The notes under the pieces are model-generated. The model was not told where the DNA came from. It ran no database searches and saw nothing but the letters and a program-made list of their open reading frames with translations. A stretch of DNA of 64,000 nt from an uncultured Allomuricauda sp. (GTDB lineage: Bacteria; Bacteroidota; Bacteroidia; Flavobacteriales; Flavobacteriaceae). The translations under genes and the position numbers were made by a program. Numbering within the stretch: the first letter of the stretch is position 1; every line of letters begins with the position of its first letter. Below are positions 49,573-59,104 of the stretch, in pieces. The stretch covers positions 186,001 to 250,000 of the forward strand of contig NZ_CANMUU010000001.1 of NCBI RefSeq assembly GCF_947501165.1, in the 5' to 3' direction.

Positions 49573-51783
49573 CTATGCCAGTTCTAAATTGTCAATTCCG
49601 ATGATGGGCAGTTTTCGGATACGTTTTCCAGTGGCATTGCAAATCGCATTTAAAATAGCAGGAGCGACTGGCGGAACACCGGGTTCACCGATACCGGAAG
49701 GAGCGTCTTCATTTTTTAAAAAAATAACTTCGACCTCAGGGGATTTATCTATTCTGAGAACTTTATAATCATGGAAGTTTTGCTGTTCAACCTTACCTTC
49801 TTTCAGAGTGATATTATTGTAGTACAATGCGGAGAGTCCCCATATAATGCTGCCTTCAATCTGATTTGCTGCCAATTGCGGGTTAATGACAAGTCCACAA
49901 TCCACAACGCATGTTATTTTGTGAACTTGCAATTTGTTGTTCTCCAAGGAAATTTCCGCCATTTGGCCTGCGAACGTAGGACCAAAAGAATGCCCGGCAA
50001 ATCCCAAGGTGTTTTCCCCATTTGAGGTAACATATTGATTTCTTAACCTACTTAGCTCTTTATACACTCTAATGGCTCTTGGAACCAAGATTTCCTTCAC
50101 TGAATTGAAGTTTACTTCAAATCGTTTTTCACCGAAGGATTTGGGAAACTCAATTTGATTTTCAAGCAGTTCCAATCGGTAATCCAAAGGGTCTTTCCCT
50201 AAATATTTAGCTAATTCATCAACAAAACTTTCCAATCCAAGAGCATGAGGATGTGCTTGCACACTTCGCCAAGCCATTATTGGTAATCGGAATGGTACTT
50301 GGACAACCTCTTGAAGGCGTTGGGTATTGTAATAAATTTGAAAGGGAAAGGCCCATTGTAATTCTTCAGTCTGCGCACTCATATATTCACGGAGTCGCCA
50401 ACCCAAAATTTTACCATTCTCGCCCAATGAAACGGTATGCTCTTCTTCTTGAAGGGCATGATAACCACTTGTGGCAATTTCATCTTTCCGATTCCACACC
50501 ACCTTAACCGGTCTTTTAAGCATTTTTGACAACACTACTGCTTCTGTAATGAAATCATCATAGAACCGTCTACCGAAGCTTCCCCCGCAGGGGAGGTTAT
50601 GAAGAAGGAAAAAGCTTATAGGTCTATCTACGACCTTTCCTGTCCTTTGAAGGATTCTGTTTGGGTGCTGGGTAGAAGACCATACTTCGCAACGGTCTTT
50701 TTTATAATCTGCGGTTGCGCACATGGGTTCCATTAACGCGTGCGCCTGAAAAGGATTTCTATAGGTTCGCGAAAATGTACTTGTTGTATTCTTAAATTCA
50801 TCAACGACATCACCTGTCTCAAAAATGGTATATGTCGCTGAATTGCCTTTTGCCATGGCAAGGTCATTCTCAATGGATTCCATATTTCCATTTTCCAGCG
50901 GCGAATCGGTCCATTCTACTTGAAGCTTTTCAGCAGCTTCGAAGGCGGTCCAAGTATCTTTCGCGATTACCGCCACACCATTTCTCATGGATGTTTTGGT
51001 ATCTGATTCGTCCACTTCCTTCAACCTGTTGGATACCTGTAACACATCCACCACACCTTCGATATTTTTTACCTCTTCAGCATTGAAGGAAATTACGTCC
51101 AACCCCATAATTGGGGCTCTTACAATACAAGCGTAGACCATATTATCGACCACCACATCCATGCTATATTGCAGTTTGCCGTCTAAAATCTTGTCCTGAT
51201 TTAAGTTTTTCTTTGGAGTTCCAATGATGTTATAGTCAGCAACATCTCTAAAAGTGACAGTTTTAGGCACTTCTTGATGGGAAGCAAGAGAAGCCAGTTC
51301 ACCAAAAGGGACTCTCTGTTTTGAAGGTTTATGAATGACCAGACCATTGTTGGCAAAACATTCTTCAGTAGGTACATTCATTTTTTCAGCCGCAGCTGAA
51401 ATGAGCATCGTTCTTGCCGTAGCTGCCAGTTCACGAAGTGGTTCCCACATTCTTCTCACCGTCCCACTTCCGCCTGTATTGCCGTAAAGACGATTCCCAT
51501 ATTTCTCATCATAATCGGCTTGGGAAACTTGTATTTTCTCCCAATCAGCCCCTAATTCCTCAGCAAAAATCATGGCCAGTCCGGTAAATGACCCCTGTCC
51601 CATTTCATGACGGGTGTATTTGAATCTTACAATTCCATCTTCGCCTAAGGACATCAATAAATTCGGTTCAAAAACCACCTTTTTCCCCAATGAATCATTT
51701 GAACCTAAAAATGGAACGGCAGCGCCTAGTGCAAAACCGCTACTCCCCAATGAAACCGTTTGAATGAAAAATCTCCGCTTCAT
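49573..51783 (-). CDS. Molybdopterin-binding subunit, isoquinoline 1-oxidoreductase/aldehyde oxidase type (set 1)
   Basis: The 736-residue protein has a twin-arginine signal (MKRRFFIQTVSLGSSGFALG) and the xanthine-oxidase-family molybdopterin domains: HEMGQGSFTGLAMI, PCGGSFGRRFYDD, MAWRSVQAHPHALGLESFV, VVDCGLVINPQLAANQIEGS and GEPGVPPVAPAILNA, whose Glu is the catalytic base. It should act in the periplasm with the 2Fe-2S subunit and a cytochrome encoded just upstream, hydroxylating an aldehyde or N-heterocycle. Its ATGA start overlaps the small subunit's stop. Confidence 0.9.
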   Translation of the reverse strand: MKRRFFIQTVSLGSSGFALGAAVPFLGSNDSLGKKVVFEPNLLMSLGEDGIVRFKYTRHEMGQGSFTGLAMIFAEELGADWEKIQVSQADYDEKYGNRLYGNTGGSGTVRRMWEPLRELAATARTMLISAAAEKMNVPTEECFANNGLVIHKPSKQRVPFGELASLASHQEVPKTVTFRDVADYNIIGTPKKNLNQDKILDGKLQYSMDVVVDNMVYACIVRAPIMGLDVISFNAEEVKNIEGVVDVLQVSNRLKEVDESDTKTSMRNGVAVIAKDTWTAFEAAEKLQVEWTDSPLENGNMESIENDLAMAKGNSATYTIFETGDVVDEFKNTTSTFSRTYRNPFQAHALMEPMCATADYKKDRCEVWSSTQHPNRILQRTGKVVDRPISFFLLHNLPCGGSFGRRFYDDFITEAVVLSKMLKRPVKVVWNRKDEIATSGYHALQEEEHTVSLGENGKILGWRLREYMSAQTEELQWAFPFQIYYNTQRLQEVVQVPFRLPIMAWRSVQAHPHALGLESFVDELAKYLGKDPLDYRLELLENQIEFPKSFGEKRFEVNFNSVKEILVPRAIRVYKELSRLRNQYVTSNGENTLGFAGHSFGPTFAGQMAEISLENNKLQVHKITCVVDCGLVINPQLAANQIEGSIIWGLSALYYNNITLKEGKVEQQNFHDYKVLRIDKSPEVEVIFLKNEDAPSGIGEPGVPPVAPAILNAICNATGKRIRKLPIIGIDNLELA

Positions 51784-52238
51784 GCTATTTGGTTTTTGCT
51801 AGCCTCCTTAATAGCATTCTTAATACGTTTATAGGTACCACATCGACAGATGTTTCCTTTCATTGCTCGGTTTATCTCTTCCCTGGTCGGTTTTGGTTTT
51901 CTATCCAGAAGTGCTATTGCAGACATAATTTGTCCCGTCTGGCAATAGCCACATTGGGCCACATCAAGTTTTCGCCAGGATTCCTTTACTGGATGTTCGG
52001 TAGGAACACCTTCAATAGTTCTTAGCACCTTTCCTTCCAAGGCCTTTACAGGTACACAACAGCCACGGACAGGGGTACCGTCCACATGAATGGTACATGC
52101 CCCACATTGCCCAATGCCACAACCAAACTTACTCCCGGTAAGATTTAATTTATCTCTAAGCACCCACAGAATCGGCATTCTTTCTGGAGCTTCAACAGTA
52201 TATTCTATATCATTTATGTTAAGGATAAATCGCGGCAT
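51780..52238 (-). CDS. 2Fe-2S subunit of molybdenum hydroxylase (set 1)
   Basis: A 152-residue protein with a plant-type 2Fe-2S site (CGIGQCGACTIHVDG) and a C-terminal two-cysteine-pair 2Fe-2S domain (CGYCQTGQIM; GNICRCGTY). This is the small electron-transfer subunit partnering the large subunit encoded next. Its start overlaps the upstream cytochrome gene by 20 bp, and its stop overlaps the next gene's start. Confidence 0.93.
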   Translation of the reverse strand: MPRFILNINDIEYTVEAPERMPILWVLRDKLNLTGSKFGCGIGQCGACTIHVDGTPVRGCCVPVKALEGKVLRTIEGVPTEHPVKESWRKLDVAQCGYCQTGQIMSAIALLDRKPKPTREEINRAMKGNICRCGTYKRIKNAIKEASKNQIA

Positions 52239-52593
52239 TTCTTGAGGTAGATTTAAAACTAATTATTGAATCGATGGTGATTACTTCTGCTTCCAAACCC
52301 CATGAGTTCTGAATGTAGTTCATTACATCAGCGATCTCTTGATCGGTAAGGTCAACGGAAGGCATATTCATAGAACCATTCGAAATAAGACGAACTGCCC
52401 TCTCCAAGGTCATGGTATTGGCAATTCTAGAGTTAATGGGTGGATACAAGAGATTTCCAGCACCATCCGGTCCATGACAGCTTATACAATTGGTTATATA
52501 CACTTCCTTGCCCCTATCATAGGCTTCTGTAAGCTGATAATTCTCTTTACAGCCAAGAACAAGAAGGTAGAGAAGGATTAAAATGTTACGCAT
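52219..52593 (-). CDS. Monohaem c-type cytochrome lipoprotein
   Basis: The 124-residue protein has lipobox LVLGC, haem motif NCISCHGPDGAGN and a SMNMPSV segment with the axial Met. It likely accepts electrons from the molybdenum hydroxylase. It is first in the cytochrome-small-large operon. Confidence 0.88.
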   Translation of the reverse strand: MRNILILLYLLVLGCKENYQLTEAYDRGKEVYITNCISCHGPDGAGNLLYPPINSRIANTMTLERAVRLISNGSMNMPSVDLTDQEIADVMNYIQNSWGLEAEVITIDSIISFKSTSRNAAIYP

Positions 52594-52737
52594 GTCAAAT
52601 AAATTTATAGTAGAATGAAATAATTATACCCTCAAAACCAGCGAACGACAAAATGGGATGGGTAAAATCCAATATTTTTCCTCTGAGCGTATTTAAGACC
52701 AACCAAATCCTTAGCTCCATGCTCAAAATAGGACATC

Positions 52738-54171
52738 TTATCTGAATCTTGGGGTTTGAACCTTAATGGTTTTGGATTTAATCATGTCACCGCTAAGGAA
52801 TGATTTTATGAGTTCAATAATTTCCGGAGAACTCCTATATAAATCGTGACCTGCACCATCGACAATGATATGTGTAGCGTTCTTGAAATCGCCCACGATA
52901 TTTGCTGCACTTTCGAGATATGTTCGCCCATCCAAGGTCCCGCTAAAAAAAAGTGCTTTCACATTGGACGTAAAGGACTTTCTATACTCTGCTCCTGCAT
53001 CTTTAATACCCAATCCTTCACCGATGTCTGGGTAGGGAAAGTTTGTAGTCCCCGATAGGATGGCAGATTTGGATTGCTTGGTAATCAATTCATGCCTTGT
53101 AACTGATACCCCAGAAGCTACATCGGCGACTAGCGGCATCAATCTAACTCTATTGGCATATTGTTTCATGCCCGCGACCATTTGCACCAATCTATCGAAT
53201 TTGCCGTTCAATACCCCATGATAAATTAGCGGCAGGGCTGAGGCATCTTCCGGATTTTTGGTCAAAAAGTATGAGGTAACAAGCTTTAAATCGAAATCAC
53301 TGATTCCCACTTGGATTTCCTTTTTGCTCCTCCTATCAAAATAGGTTGTGTACACAGGTTTTCTATTTAGGGAATCCAATGTTACCCTCATTAGTTTCTG
53401 TAAATTTCCGTACTTCGAATAGGCCAAAGTATCTTTTTTCAATACCAAATTCAGCCTTTCAAGATAGCTCTCACTGTTTTTAGGTAGTTTGATGGTTTCA
53501 TCTGGGCCTTCCAAAGATGCCATTATCATTTTATCTACCCTATCCTCAAAAAGTCTCACATAGGCAAACCCCAAATGGCTCCCATAACTAATGCCCCAAA
53601 GATTTATCTTTTCAACTCCAAGAGCTTGTCGTAAGGCATCGATGTCCTTTGCATTTTCAACGGTATTATATCCGTTTATGTCAATTCCTTCATCAATCCA
53701 AAAGTCCAAGCATTGTTTTGAGGATTCTTGCATCACCTCCAAATACTTACCAGGACTCCCAGGTTCCGCCATCGACATTTTGAAATCTGTACGGCATCTT
53801 GGAATATCTTCTGATAGACCCGTTCCTCTCTGGTCTAAGGCAATTACATCGGCTACTTCCCTGAGTTGCATGAACAGCTCAAACCGTATTCCCCTTGCGG
53901 TTGCAATTCCAGAACCCCCAGGCCCTCCAGCTAAATAAATAATAGGTGCTTGGGGGTTTGGGTTTGTGGATTTAAAGCGAATAAACTTTATGGTAATATT
54001 TCTGGAGTTTGGGTTATTTCGATTTTCAGGAACTTGTAGTGACCCTATCTCAGCATCAACAATTTCGCCTTTGTCATTTTTGAACTCGTAAGGAGCGAAT
54101 TGTAAGCCTTGGGAGAAGAGCACGGCTAAGCCCAATAAGAAACATATAAGAAATGTGATAATAGTTTTCAT
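52738..54171 (-). CDS. Exported alpha/beta-hydrolase (tripeptidyl/prolyl aminopeptidase-like)
   Basis: From ATG 54171 the 477-residue protein has a signal peptide (TIITFLICFLLGLAVLFSQG), oxyanion region PIIYLAGGPGGSG, ALDQRGTGLSE and nucleophile LWGISYGSHLGFAY (GISYGS), with a TAP-like C-terminal domain containing ALFFSGTLDGRTYLESA and a late catalytic His (IIVDGAGHDLY). Relatives cleave N-terminal peptides or esters in the periplasm. The ATG at 54210 adds residues before the signal that look non-native. Confidence 0.87.
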   Translation of the reverse strand: MKTIITFLICFLLGLAVLFSQGLQFAPYEFKNDKGEIVDAEIGSLQVPENRNNPNSRNITIKFIRFKSTNPNPQAPIIYLAGGPGGSGIATARGIRFELFMQLREVADVIALDQRGTGLSEDIPRCRTDFKMSMAEPGSPGKYLEVMQESSKQCLDFWIDEGIDINGYNTVENAKDIDALRQALGVEKINLWGISYGSHLGFAYVRLFEDRVDKMIMASLEGPDETIKLPKNSESYLERLNLVLKKDTLAYSKYGNLQKLMRVTLDSLNRKPVYTTYFDRRSKKEIQVGISDFDLKLVTSYFLTKNPEDASALPLIYHGVLNGKFDRLVQMVAGMKQYANRVRLMPLVADVASGVSVTRHELITKQSKSAILSGTTNFPYPDIGEGLGIKDAGAEYRKSFTSNVKALFFSGTLDGRTYLESAANIVGDFKNATHIIVDGAGHDLYRSSPEIIELIKSFLSGDMIKSKTIKVQTPRFR

Positions 54172-54591
54172 GTTTTTTTGATTAATGGATGATTTAACAA
54201 AGTTGTACATATCAGTATCGTAAGTCGTCCCAAACGCTAACTTGGGACCTATTCAGATTTAACGGTAGTTTCTGATTTTATGGACCTACAATTCATTATC
54301 TCCACTTCATAAGCCATTAAAATGACCATCCTTACTTTAAAACCTTATTGGATGCTAGATATTGGTTGAATCATTTATGATATTGTTCGTAGGTTTCGAA
54401 ATCAATCTAAAAATTCCAATAAAATTTTCATTTCACATATTTGGTCTTCGTATAGAGAAATAGATAGGTTGAAAAGTTAAATTGCCTTACTTAGGTTATT
54501 ACCTTGTTCAAATTACCGTTTGCGCCCATAAAACTGTTGTTTGTTTTCCTGTTTACTAATTATTCGATTAATGGCTTAGCTTTGATAAAGT
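54172..54591. other. Divergent gap between hydrolase and LytS genes
   Basis: The 420-bp gap is AT-rich without a credible ORF. TAGCTTTG at 54577-54584 is a perfect -7 box ending only 7 bp before the LytS ATG, which would give an almost leaderless mRNA. No repeat or dyad stands out. Confidence 0.5.
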
Positions 54592-55626
54592 ATGAGTGAA
54601 AGAGTAAATCCTGCCCATATTAAACATCCTTTGGAACGCTGGTTGTCAGACGACAGGGTATTACTGTTTAATTTTTGGGTTGCGGACATCCTTTTTATGT
54701 CTTTAAAAAAGGAAGTATTTCATATTCACTGGTATGAGTGGGTTTTCTCAATAAATAGTATTCTGCTGTTTATCACCATAAATTATTTATTGTTTCCCAA
54801 ATTTTTTGAGAAAGGCAGGGTATGGGTTTTTCTCTTGCTCACATTTCTGGCTATGTGTGGAACAGCTGCAATTGAAGAATTGGTTATTGAACGATATTTC
54901 TACTATGACCCCCAGGCATACCCTATTGCGTCTCCTAGTGTGGTACTTGCACAGTACATTCCGCCAGTGGTCATTTTCATTTTGATCAAAATGATGATTT
55001 ATTATAGGGACCGTCAAATTTTGGTCGACACCCTTTCCAAGGAAAAAACAGAGAGTCAATTGCAATTTCTTAAGTCTCAGATTAATCCACATATCCTTTT
55101 TAACAACTTGAACAATATATACTCTCTATCAATACAAGAAGATAAACGCACCTCTGATACAATTTTAAAGCTATCCAACTTGATGCGCTACATTGTTTAT
55201 GAAAGTTCAGAGAATTTTGTTTTATTGACCAAAGAACTGGAGTACCTTGAGGATTATCTTGAGCTACAAAAGATTCAACTTGAGGGAAGGGGAAGGGTTG
55301 ATTTTCAGTTAACAGGTAATTCTTCAGGATATACCATAGCGCCCTTGGTCTTAATCCCGTTTGTCGAAAATGCATTTAAGCATAGTATGGATACCCAACT
55401 GGATAATATCATCATTAAAATCCAAATTGAAATTAGAAACGGTCAATTGTTTTTTTCATCAACCAACAGTCATGATAAATCTTCCAAAAAGAGTTTGTCC
55501 CCAACGGGAATTGGCCTTTCCAATACCAAGCAGCGATTACAACTACTTTATCCAGAAAAGCATACCTTAAACATCGAGGATAGCAGTAATAGTTATCAGG
55601 TCGACCTAAGGATACAATTATTATAA
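54592..55626 (+). CDS. LytS/YehU-type sensor histidine kinase
   Basis: A 344-residue protein with about four transmembrane helices (residues 20-145), then a His_kinase domain with SQINPHILFNNLNNIYSLS (phospho-acceptor His) and a HATPase domain with PLVLIPFVENAFKHSM and GIGLSNTKQRLQLLY. It is a membrane sensor for small molecules or membrane state. Its stop overlaps the LytR start (TAATG). Confidence 0.9.
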   Translation: MSERVNPAHIKHPLERWLSDDRVLLFNFWVADILFMSLKKEVFHIHWYEWVFSINSILLFITINYLLFPKFFEKGRVWVFLLLTFLAMCGTAAIEELVIERYFYYDPQAYPIASPSVVLAQYIPPVVIFILIKMMIYYRDRQILVDTLSKEKTESQLQFLKSQINPHILFNNLNNIYSLSIQEDKRTSDTILKLSNLMRYIVYESSENFVLLTKELEYLEDYLELQKIQLEGRGRVDFQLTGNSSGYTIAPLVLIPFVENAFKHSMDTQLDNIIIKIQIEIRNGQLFFSSTNSHDKSSKKSLSPTGIGLSNTKQRLQLLYPEKHTLNIEDSSNSYQVDLRIQLL

Positions 55627-56321
55627 TGGAATATAACTGTCTCATTATAGAAGATCAACTCCAAGCCCAGAAGGTTCTGCAAAAACACATCGCCAATGTG
55701 CCGCACCTTCAGCTTTTGGGGACCTTTACCAACGCTATTGACGCTATAGAATTTTTAAAATCCGGTAATCGTACCGATATTCTGTTTTTGGACATCAACT
55801 TGCCCAAGTTGAGCGGAATTGAATTATTAAAGCTGAGTAATCTTGATACCCAAGTGATAATTACCACAGCATACAGCGAATATGCCGTAGAGGGTTTCGA
55901 ACTTGATGTTTGTGATTACCTACTTAAGCCCATATCGTTCGAACGTTTTTTCAAAGCCATTTCAAAAGTAGTCTACGCCAACCAAACGGTTTCCGAAAAA
56001 GAGGGCGAAAAGGAGTTCATCTTTGCCAAAGACGGTCATGATATCATCAAAATATACCTATCGGACATCCGATATGTAAATTCTGATTCCGATTTCACAA
56101 GTGTGAAGCTGGTAAACAAAACGTATCTACTCTCCTATAGCTTAAAGTTTTGGCAAGGAGTATTGCCCAAAGGGTCGTTTTTTAGGTGCCATAAGTCTTA
56201 TATAGTCAATATAGAGGCTATTGACAAGATATCAGGGAATCTGATCTATATCGGTGAGGATAGGATACCTGTTGGAAGGACGAGTAAAGAACTCCTACTA
56301 AAGAAAATAAACCTTATCTAA
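55626..56321 (+). CDS. LytTR-family response regulator
   Basis: The 231-residue protein has a receiver domain (DILFLDINLPKLSGIELLK, with the phospho-acceptor Asp) and a LytTR DNA-binding domain (IKIYLSDIRYVNSDSDF; FFRCHKSYIVNIEAI). Translationally coupled to the kinase. Adjacent IorAB-type genes on both sides are likely targets. Confidence 0.93.
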   Translation: MEYNCLIIEDQLQAQKVLQKHIANVPHLQLLGTFTNAIDAIEFLKSGNRTDILFLDINLPKLSGIELLKLSNLDTQVIITTAYSEYAVEGFELDVCDYLLKPISFERFFKAISKVVYANQTVSEKEGEKEFIFAKDGHDIIKIYLSDIRYVNSDSDFTSVKLVNKTYLLSYSLKFWQGVLPKGSFFRCHKSYIVNIEAIDKISGNLIYIGEDRIPVGRTSKELLLKKINLI

Positions 56322-56417
56322 GTCCATAAACCCGGTTTTATTTGTAGTTGATCAACCAAAGATTGAAGTTCAAGGATTCTTTTTCATTTTGAATGGTTAT
56401 TGTTTCAAATTCCAAGT

Positions 56418-56879
56418 ATGGAATTAACAATTAACGGAGAGGGCTATTCTTTTGAATTAGAAGATAATGGCATGCCCTTACTTTGGGTTCTTAGAGACAT
56501 TCTTGATTTGACCGGAACAAAATACTCTTGTGGAATTGGTCAGTGTGGTGCGTGCACGGTTCATGTAGATGGACTTACAGCACGCTCCTGTATAACTTCT
56601 GCTTCTTCTTTGGAAGGCAAGAAAATAACTACTATTGAAGGTGCGCATTCAATAGTTATACTAAGTGCTTTACAAGAGAACTGGGTGGCTATAGATGTCC
56701 CTCAATGTGGATATTGTCAGAGCGGTCAGTTGATGAGTGCCGCGGCTTTATTATCCAAAAACCCATCACCTTCGGAAAAGGAAATTCGAGACGGCATGAG
56801 AGGTAATTTATGCCGATGTGGCACGTATACAAGAATCCTTGAAGCTATAAAGAAAACTGCAGAAGATTTGAGTTCATGA
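56418..56879 (+). CDS. 2Fe-2S subunit of molybdenum hydroxylase (set 2)
   Basis: From ATG 56418 (MELTINGEGYSFELEDNG) the 153-residue protein has CGIGQCGACTVHVDG, CGYCQSGQLM and GNLCRCGTY, clearly paralogous to set 1. The frame extends to a TTG at 56400, less likely. It is co-transcribed with the LytR regulator upstream and overlaps the large subunit by 4 bp (ATGA). Confidence 0.93.
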   Translation: MELTINGEGYSFELEDNGMPLLWVLRDILDLTGTKYSCGIGQCGACTVHVDGLTARSCITSASSLEGKKITTIEGAHSIVILSALQENWVAIDVPQCGYCQSGQLMSAAALLSKNPSPSEKEIRDGMRGNLCRCGTYTRILEAIKKTAEDLSS

Positions 56880-59035
56880 AACGTAGGCATTTTTTTAAAG
56901 TATCAGCTTTGGGCAGTGGTAGTTTACTGGTAAGTACGTTCATCCCGTTGGCCTGTAATTCAGAAGAACAAGAAACTATATATTGGGACCCCAATTTTTT
57001 TATTCGTATTGATTCAAATAATCTGGTCACCTTCATTTGTAGTAAAGCAGAACTTGGCCAAGGAACCTCCACAGGACTGGCCATGATAATGGCGGATGAG
57101 CTTGGTGCTGATTTTGACAAGATCAAAGTGGAATTTGCGGATGGAAGCAAAGAAAAGTATGGGCGTTTGCATTTGCAGGATACAGGAGGGAGTAACGGAA
57201 TCCGAATGGTTTGGAATCCATTGCGTGAAGCTATAGCCATCACGAGGGAAATTCTAATAGAAGCCGCATCCAAGAAATTGGCTTTGCCTACAGCTTCTCT
57301 ATATACAAGTTTGGGGTATGTCCGTAGTTCCGAAAATGATCAAAAAATAGCCTTTGGTGATTTGATTACTGTAGCATCGACCTTGCCAGCTCCGCTGGAA
57401 GTAAAGCTGAAAGATCCGGAACAATTTCAATACATTGGAAAGCCCATTCCAGGGAAGCTTACGAAAAATGCATCAAAAGGTACCGTTCCTTATAGCATCA
57501 ACATTAAATTACCGAACATGGTGTACGCCACAATAGAACGTTGTCCGGTTTGGGAAGGAAGTCTTGTTTCCTATGATGATAGCGCGGCCAGACAAATTCC
57601 AGGAGTCATTGAGATTTTTGAGATTGAGCCTATTGAGGAACAAGATGACGATTACAAGGGTGGTGTGAGGGCCGGGGTGGCCGTGGTTGCAACAAACACT
57701 TGGGCGGCCATCAAGGGGAAAGAAGCATTGGAAATTGTTTGGGACCTTGGACCTAATGCCAAGTATTCAAGCATGGATGTCCACGATGGACTTACTTCTT
57801 ACCGTGACAACAACCGCACGGTTGCCGTAAACCTGAAAAATGCCGAAAGTCTATTAAATAAATCAGATCAAAAGCTGACGGTGAGATACGACTCACCACG
57901 CCAAGCCCATACCTGCATGGAACCTCTCAATGCTGTTGCCTACCATTATGGTTATAAGGTAGAAGTTTGGGCAGGGACGCAATCCCCTTCCATGACACGT
58001 GAACGTATCGCAGAACTGACTGGCTTACAAGAGACAGAAATAGTGGTGAACAACCATCCCACAGGAGGTGGTTTTGGCAGGAAATTCACTTGTGATTATA
58101 TAGAGGAAGCGGTCATAGTTTCAGAAAAAGTCCGAAAACCTGTGAAGTTGATGTGGACCAGGGAGGATACTATAAAAACCTCAAAATATCATCCCTATTC
58201 CAGTGATTTTTGGGAAGCCTCGCTGGATGACAAAGGGTATCCTATTGCCATCGGTTATCAAGGCTTTACGGGTGGACCAAGCGCTTTTAGACCCTTTCCA
58301 TATGGCTTACCAATGGCCTATCGCTCTAGATTAAGGTATATAAATGGTTGGTTGGTGCCCAGGGCCTCATGGCGAAGTGTAATGGCACATCCCTGGGCCC
58401 TGGGATTGGAAAGTTTTATGGACGAACTGGCCCATGAAGCCCAGATAGACCCCTTGGAATTTAGACTAAACCTGTTAAAGAAAGCCGAAGTGGTAAAACA
58501 AAAACGGGACCCTTGGGTAGGAGCTGATCTATATCCGGCAAAACTCGTTGGAACACTTGAAGAAGTAGCAGATAGATCGGGATGGTTCACCAATTCAGCT
58601 GAAGATGTTTTCCAGGGATGCTCTTCCATTAGTTATAATACCTCTTATTGCTCTATGGTGGTCCACCTTAAGCGTGGTAAAAATCGACTATATCTTTCGA
58701 AAATATTTGCTACCATAGATTGTGGTACAGTAATTAATCCCAGTAAGGTTAAATCGCAAGTGGAAGGAAGTATTGTATGGGGTTTGAGCGCTCTATTAAC
58801 CCCCTCCATAACAGTGAAAAATGGTCAAGTGGAACAAAGTAATTTTAATGATTACCCTTTGCTGAGAATTAGTGAGACCCCAGATATTGAGGTAGAGATC
58901 ATCCAAAGTGACGATGTCCCAACGGGTTCTGGTGAGCCGGGTGTTCCTGGGGTTGCCCCTGCTGTTCTCAATGCTTTGTTCATGGCCACGGGGAAGCGAG
59001 TAAGAAAAATTCCTATTAATCTAAAGGCCTTCTAA
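56876..59035 (+). CDS. Molybdopterin-binding subunit, isoquinoline 1-oxidoreductase type (set 2)
   Basis: The 719-residue paralogue of set 1 has a Tat-like start (MKRRHFFKVSALGSGSLLVS) ending in FIPLAC, a possible Tat lipoprotein, then AELGQGTSTGLAMIMADELG, GGGFGRKFTCDY, SWRSVMAHPWALGLESFMD, TIDCGTVINPSKVKSQVEGS and SGEPGVPGVAPAVLNALF with the catalytic Glu. No cytochrome gene accompanies this copy. It acts in the periplasm on an unknown aldehyde or N-heterocycle. Confidence 0.9.
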   Translation: MKRRHFFKVSALGSGSLLVSTFIPLACNSEEQETIYWDPNFFIRIDSNNLVTFICSKAELGQGTSTGLAMIMADELGADFDKIKVEFADGSKEKYGRLHLQDTGGSNGIRMVWNPLREAIAITREILIEAASKKLALPTASLYTSLGYVRSSENDQKIAFGDLITVASTLPAPLEVKLKDPEQFQYIGKPIPGKLTKNASKGTVPYSINIKLPNMVYATIERCPVWEGSLVSYDDSAARQIPGVIEIFEIEPIEEQDDDYKGGVRAGVAVVATNTWAAIKGKEALEIVWDLGPNAKYSSMDVHDGLTSYRDNNRTVAVNLKNAESLLNKSDQKLTVRYDSPRQAHTCMEPLNAVAYHYGYKVEVWAGTQSPSMTRERIAELTGLQETEIVVNNHPTGGGFGRKFTCDYIEEAVIVSEKVRKPVKLMWTREDTIKTSKYHPYSSDFWEASLDDKGYPIAIGYQGFTGGPSAFRPFPYGLPMAYRSRLRYINGWLVPRASWRSVMAHPWALGLESFMDELAHEAQIDPLEFRLNLLKKAEVVKQKRDPWVGADLYPAKLVGTLEEVADRSGWFTNSAEDVFQGCSSISYNTSYCSMVVHLKRGKNRLYLSKIFATIDCGTVINPSKVKSQVEGSIVWGLSALLTPSITVKNGQVEQSNFNDYPLLRISETPDIEVEIIQSDDVPTGSGEPGVPGVAPAVLNALFMATGKRVRKIPINLKAF

Positions 59036-59104
59036 AATTTTTCCCCAAATCAATTTCATTAAATATTGATTTTTGGATTTATTTAGAATTCGTTTTCCTA
59101 GAGT

